A stretch of 64,000 nt of DNA, taken from positions 922,001 through 986,000 of the forward strand of contig JAWRVZ010000025.1 of the NCBI GenBank assembly GCA_037043235.1, given 5' to 3'. The translations under genes were made by a program, and so were the position numbers. The notes under the pieces were generated by a model. That model was not told where the DNA came from and ran no database searches. It was given only the letters and a program-made list of their open reading frames with translations. The DNA is from Rhodeus uyekii. Lineage: Eukaryota; Chordata; Actinopteri; Cypriniformes; Acheilognathidae. This document shows positions 58,980 through 64,000 of this stretch, piece after piece (position 1 is the first letter of the stretch; every line of letters begins with the position of its first letter).

Positions 58980-60920
58980 CTTCAAATGAAGCTCAGAGAT
59001 GTGGGGCCATCATGTTTTTGTCCACACCGACAACACAGTGGTGGTCATCTACATAAATCATCAGGGGGGTCTGTGCTCGCGTCCACTTTACAAACTGGTA
59101 CGACAAATCCTCCTCTAGTACCAAAGGAAACTGCTTTCTCTCCAAGCAGTTCACATCCCAGGGGCCTAGAATCTGGAAGCAGACATCCTGTTGAGGCAGG
59201 GACTGAGGCCTGGGGAATGGAGACTCCACCCAAATGCAGTGGAGCAAATGTGGGAGAAGTTCGGCCGAGCACAAGTAGGCCTGTTCGCATCCCTAGAAAC
59301 AACTCATTGTCCACTGTGGTTCTCTCTCACTCATCCAGCTCCACTCGGACTGGTATGGTTCAGATTTGGCTGAGGCTATGTCTGCACGCTTTTTCCCCAA
59401 TCGCTCTGCTTCTGGGAGTTCTGGAGAGAGTTCACTGGGACAAGGTTCGTCACACATTAATTGGCCCACGCTGGCTGGGAAGAGTGTGATATTCCTCCTT
59501 GACCTTGATAGCCCATCCTTGCAAAACTGTGGTCTTGGCCTCAGAGGGTTGCCCAGCTCATAGACACTGGTGTCTGAACCGAGGTTGTTGAGACAATTCT
59601 CCCCCTCCAGAGCGCCCTTCATGAGGAAACTGTATGCCCTGAAGTTGAAGCCATTCACTTCTTGGTGAAGTGAGAGGGATTTGAAGCGAGTTACCTGTCA
59701 GATTGGCATTGTTCTGGAGTTCCCGAAGGGGAGATTCACTGCAGGGTTATCCCCTTCCAGCCTGAAGGTCTACGTGGCTGCCATAGCTGCTTACTATGTA
59801 CCTCTGGGTGGTATGTCTATTGGCAGGGACCCCTTAGTTACACATTTACTCTATGGTACTCTAAGGCTGAGGCCTGCATTACAAACCATGTTCGCAGCCT
59901 GGGACCGTTCAAACCCACTGAGGATGCTGCTATCAAGTCTCTATCTCTGAAAACCCCTATTTCTCCTTGCTATCACCTCTCTAAAGAGTATAGAGGATCT
60001 ATAAGCTCTCTCTGTAGGCTGCTCATGCCTGGAGTTTGCGCTTAGGATGCACCCTAGACCAGCCATGTACCTAAAGTTCTTTCCAACAAAGCACATTACT
60101 GTGAGCCATACTAGATTGAGTATGGTAATACTGCAGGTTTTTTGTCCTGCCCCCTTCATGATCATGACCAGAAACTAAAGAAAAGGTTCTGTCCAGTGCA
60201 CACACTAGACACTTATGTCCGCAGGACCTCCCTGTGGTGTAAGACCGACCAACTGTTCATCTGCATCTATACCAGCTATGAGCAGATGGATAGTTGAGAC
60301 TATCTCCCTTGCTTATGAGTCGGCCAGACTACCTTCTCCTATGGTGGTATATGCCCACTCCACAACGAGCGTGGCTGCGTCTAAGGCTCTTTCTGGCAGG
60401 AGTTTCCCTTGCAGATGTTTGTGATGTGGTAAGCTGGTCCTCCCCACACACCTTCCTGAGGTTCTACCAATTAGACCATTTCAGGGACCAATTAGACCAT
60501 CCATTTCAGGGATGCAGGTGCTTTCATAGCAAGCTACATTACACTCATTACAAGCCTTCGTCACTGAGGTGGGGTTGGTGCATCGTTCCTCTAATGTTTG
60601 GTAGAGTTCCCTTGAAAGGGATAATCTCAGGTTACGTATGTAATCATAGTTCCCTGAAGAGAGAACAAAATGCTACGACTTCTGCCTCAGTTCCTCGTGC
60701 CTTCTGGGCTTGCTTCAGACACTCGTTTAAGCTGCCACTTCCAGTTTCTGGTGCACATATCATCGAGGCTCATGACATCGCCGGCCTGCGATGTGCACAC
60801 TTGATCGATCGAGTTCAATGGTGCTTCATGAGAATGATATGCTAAAGCATTCCCCCAGCATTTCAACGCAGCGTCTCGTTCCCTCTTCAGGAAACGATGG
60901 TTACATACATAACCCAAGAT
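58980..60920 (+). pseudogene. DIRS-like retrotransposon pseudogene: RNase H to recombinase, ICR and right ITR
   Basis: Begins in RNase H with FVHTDNTVVV and YINHQGGLCSRPLYKLVRQ, the methyltransferase-like part (GLFASLETTHCPLWFSLTHP) at about 59270-59330, and recombinase from about 59580 (RAPFMRKLYAL) through GLSPSSLKVYVAAIAAYYVPLGG to WSSPHTFLRFYQLDH near 60475. The catalytic HxxR reads AHSTTS at about 60354-60371, so the second Arg is lost. Multiple frameshifts. An ICR-like segment (gttcccttgaaaggg...caggttacgtatgtaa) lies at 60606-60680, followed by an ITR and right terminus (cgcagcgtctcgttccctc...) at about 60866-60920. The left half is missing. Confidence 0.87.
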
Positions 60921-62850
60921 GTTGTTTTTTTCTGTCTGATGTTTTACACAAACTTTTGAGAGAACACAAATATGGGGGCTTTTTTGTCTTACCACAAAAT
61001 TCTAACAGTTTGAAACAATCTGTTTATTGCAGATTGTACAAATCTTTCAACAGACCACAACCATAAAGCTACTATTGGGACAATGCTGGAAATTACTTTG
61101 GCCACTAATTGGATTCAAGCTGGTATTCATTATCTTGTTCAAACAGATCAATAGTTAGTTTCTAGATGGTCATTAGCTGGTTAAATTAAGTCCATATTGG
61201 TTCACCAACACACCAGCTGGTTGAGCAGAAAATTACCAGCTTGGACTAAATAGTTATTTTAACTGTACAAATTTCCCCTTACTTAAAAGCAGTCACACTG
61301 AACCAATCAGACTTTCTACCATTCTGTTTTTTCTAGAAACATTCTGATATGAGTCCTGTGAAAGTCATGGAAAATATAGAAGCAAGACAAATTGGCACAG
61401 TTGGTTCAGCACATTGCCAAAATAAAGTTAATCTGCTTTGGATAAAACTGAACAATATTGTATTACTATGAAAGTGTTCTGAAACATGCAAGAACCCACA
61501 TAATATAATTTTGCAGAATTCTTGCTGCAAATTAATCCAACTGGTCTGGTATATGAGGGTTATCCTTGAAACGTAACCCTTACCCTTAGTATGTTGAAGA
61601 GGTTTATGACTATGATTTGAACATGTGTTTTTGACACACGATAATGTTCTTTTCTTTTTCAGTTTCCATTCTGCTGTTCAGTGAATTTTGCACACCTATT
61701 CATGCATGCATATGCCTTCCAATAAAACTCCAATCCCTAAAATAAGATGACATAGCAAAAGTAATTAAAAAAAAATATTCTGAACAAAAAGAACGCTTGC
61801 TACCAGTCAAATTTGCCATAAGCTATTCCAAAGTTTAAAACTCCCACATAAATCAATTAATACTTGCATCAATGCAGTATCTGCAACTCAAACACATATT
61901 CATAGACAATACGGAGGATTCATTCACTGAACTAAATCCAGAGACATCAAATAAAAAGAAGACTCACATCGGCTGATGCCATCCAGTGGCAAAAGCCTCT
62001 CGCTTCTCATGCTTCTCCTTTTCTCTTCCTTTTTCACTCAAAATCCTTTAGGATTTGTGTGGACATGAGCAACAGAGGCCTGAATCAGTGTTCACCCAGC
62101 AGTACAAACATGTCACATTGACTTTATTAAATATGCAGCTGTTCGTCAGAACCTGACGCAGCCTGATTTACATCAGCTTATCAGCCTTTACAATATATTT
62201 GTTTATACATAAGTGTATAACTACATTTTCACCAAAACAATGATGGGAAAAGGGTATGGAAAATTAATGAGATTTGAAAGAAAGTAAAATGAAAGGAAAT
62301 GGAGCTTTAAAAAGTTGAATTGGGAGGTTAGGGCATTCACCCTGATTTACTCAGGATTCATTTACTTCTGAGCTAATACGGCATAACTGTGTTGCTGCTG
62401 TAACAGCTTTGCCCATTTCATGCAAAGCCCAGAGGGATTTTCCACTTCCTGGCTCAGTCTGAAGATGAGGCGGGCACTTCCTGTTCTCTCAGGGGAACAA
62501 AATACATCAGAGGCAGAACAGTCTATTGAAAAACACAATACTGTCCCACACTTGATCTTTTACACATATCATCTCTGTTGATTGGAAATTTAGAAGATTG
62601 TTTTACTACCATTACCACAGCCTCATAAGCAGCATATAGGCTGGATAACGATTATTATTGGATTAATTTAAAGACACCCTTCATTTGCTTAAAGAAGTTT
62701 ATTTCTTATCTATATTTTTAAGTGTGTGTCATATCTTAAATGAAATGTTTAGTGAGCCTGGGGCTGTACTGTCAATAGTATACTTAACACTAAAAATTTA
62801 TTTATTTAGATTTTATCATAAGAGTTCATTGAAAAAAAAGAAACTTTCAG
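60921..62850. other. Non-coding stretch, nothing recognised
   Basis: AT-rich sequence without repeat ends or domain-bearing frames. Confidence 0.4.
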
Positions 62851-63302
62851 GATCAGGATTCTTGATCCGGTTCCTGGGTACACTGGAGCGCAGCTCTCAA
62901 CCAGTCACTCCCACTAGTGGGGATATGTGATGGTAATTGATGCTCAGTCGATGACTTAATACTCTTATGGCCTTCTAGCAGTCGGCAATGGCTTCTCCAC
63001 TGCTGTGGGATGGAGAGCTCGCTGCCGTGCCCCTGGGTCAGGGTTGGTTGGCTACCAAGGACAGACCAAGAGAACGGGGAGCTTGTTGCCAGACTACTAT
63101 AGTGGAGAAGCCATCGCCAGCACCACCACCTCAGTCAGCCACCGATGGTCACCAACTCTTGGTGAAACCTAATCTTCTAAGCATCAAGGGCTCTCTGATG
63201 GTGCGTTCCTCCTTCCTTCCAGGGTTCGGCACTAATGTATCGAGCCATGGAAATGAGGAGAACTCAGGGTCGCCTTAAGGTGAACTCTAGGCCACTTTAT
63301 TC
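62851..63302 (-). mobile_element. Possible LTR-retrotransposon 5' leader (tentative)
   Basis: On the minus strand an AATAAA signal (63296-63301) is followed about 60 bases later by 'cattagtgccgaaccctgg' (about 63218-63236), which resembles a tRNA primer-binding site of the type beginning TGGTGCCGAA. A GC-richer leader then continues toward 62950. The block is compositionally unlike its AT-rich flanks. No gag or pol domain is recognised. LTR boundaries are not defined. Confidence 0.35.
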
Positions 63303-63405
63303 ACACCGCACAGGTGAATAATCCAACAAAACAAAAAATCACTTCCATCACAAATGGAAGAGTAAAAGGTAGCATAAGGGAACATTCGCATTAACTTTGA
63401 GGATT

Positions 63406-63562
63406 CTTTCATGTCGCACAACCAGTAGAGCATTGGTGTTTACAATAAAGGTCATGGGTTTGATGCTCAGGGAAAGAAAGAACTGAAAAAAAATTTCAGT
63501 GTTCTTGAATGCAATGTAAGTCGCTTTGGATAAAAGTGTCTGCCAAATGCATAAATGTAAAT
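63406..63562 (+). mobile_element. tRNA-like SINE copy 4
   Basis: 'caaccagtagagcattgg' and 'gggtttgatgctcaggg' are followed by the tail AAGTCGCTTTGGATAAAAG, 'tgtctgccaaatgcataaatgtaaatg'. Same family as the other three copies, with a short A-rich expansion at 63485. Confidence 0.87.
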
Positions 63563-63832
63563 GATTCTAGTGTCAGAAACAAGTGGATGGTTTATTTTTA
63601 ATAACATCACAGATTGCGTTGGATGACCATATGTTTGTGGTCTGCTGACTGTTGTTTTGTAAATGAGGCACATCTTTTTGTTGAAAGAAGCTGTCAGGTA
63701 TGTCGAGTGAAGGGAAATGTGAGGACTCAATAGTGCTGATGAGAAAGGATTTTATTAATCATAAAAAATAAAATTAAACAAAACTACCCCAAGGGGGAAA
63801 ACAATACTAGACTCAAACTTGACTGGACTGGA

Positions 63833-64000
63833 TTGCACTGCACAGTTCAACATTGTCTTGCCTACAATGGTAGGCTCCAAGCAGGCTCTGGTTATAAAGC
63901 AAGAAGTAGAAACTCTGCTACCCAAAGGGTCCAACATGATACCTATTGACCTGCTGCATACGAGGCCCCTGCAGTGTTCGTAATGGTCTCATATTAAACC
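63833..64000 (+). pseudogene. DIRS-like RT fragment running off the window
   Basis: Reads SKQALVIKQEVETLLPKGS, equivalent to the QQALIMEQEVDSLLEKGA block of the intact RT (residues 119-137). It then jumps directly to IDLLHTRPLQCS, equivalent to the LGLLHMRPLQWW block (residues 370-381). About 230 RT residues, including both catalytic regions, are deleted. It continues past the window edge. Confidence 0.75.

Overview
This window looks like an AT-rich, repeat-laden piece of a teleost nuclear genome, most likely a cyprinid (carp, goldfish or zebrafish relatives). The evidence is the mix of repeat families: DIRS-type tyrosine-recombinase retrotransposons, an L2-like LINE ending in TGTAAATG units, tRNA-like SINEs sharing the tail AAGTCGCTTTGGATAAAAG, Tc1-like, hAT, PIF/Harbinger and pogo-like DNA transposons, and long CA/GA/AT microsatellites. 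I found no host protein-coding gene or exon, rRNA, tRNA or CRISPR array that I could defend. Nearly every short open frame is chance or a piece of a transposon.

Layout. 1-5.5 kb: microsatellites, a pogo-like element (1199-2036), a probable solo LTR (2266-2570), a 39-bp-arm hairpin (4416-4500) and a tetranucleotide repeat. 5.5-6.4 kb: a minus-strand Tc1-like transposase remnant whose N- and C-terminal parts are separated by two SINEs and a hAT fragment. 9.1-10.7 kb: a possible decayed hAT element holding a Tc1 fragment. 13.3-14.3 kb: a non-autonomous element with GGAACGTTCC-type palindromes. 15.4-17.5 kb: a DIRS remnant followed by a 5'-truncated L2 LINE. 24.0 kb: a 99-bp element made only of DIRS termini, then a (TG)49 array. 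25.6-26.6 kb: a plus-strand Tc1-like pseudogene. 28.8-31.3 kb: a retroelement tail and a plus-strand DIRS pseudogene (RT to recombinase). 35.4-37.1 kb: a pogo-like element split by an 867-bp solo LTR. 42.2-42.7 kb: a clean pogo-like MITE. 44.4-45.9 kb: a Harbinger element whose transposase is interrupted by a hAT MITE with a perfect 8-bp target duplication. 57.3-57.8 kb: a minus-strand LINE RT fragment. 59.0-60.9 kb: another plus-strand DIRS remnant. 63.2-64.0 kb: a possible LTR-element leader, a SINE and the start of a further DIRS fragment.

The centrepiece is a nearly complete DIRS retrotransposon on the minus strand (46928-52059, 5.1 kb). It has non-identical inverted terminal repeats, an internal complementary region that joins the two outer ends, and an AAC/GTT trinucleotide at both ends and at the internal junction. 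Its three overlapping coding regions are gag (broken by a frame change), RT/RNase H plus an adenine-methyltransferase-like domain, and a tyrosine recombinase with the R, HxxR and Y residues present. Together they describe an element that is reverse-transcribed, circularised through the internal complementary region and integrated by the recombinase rather than by a DDE integrase. The window otherwise records repeated transposon insertion into non-coding DNA.
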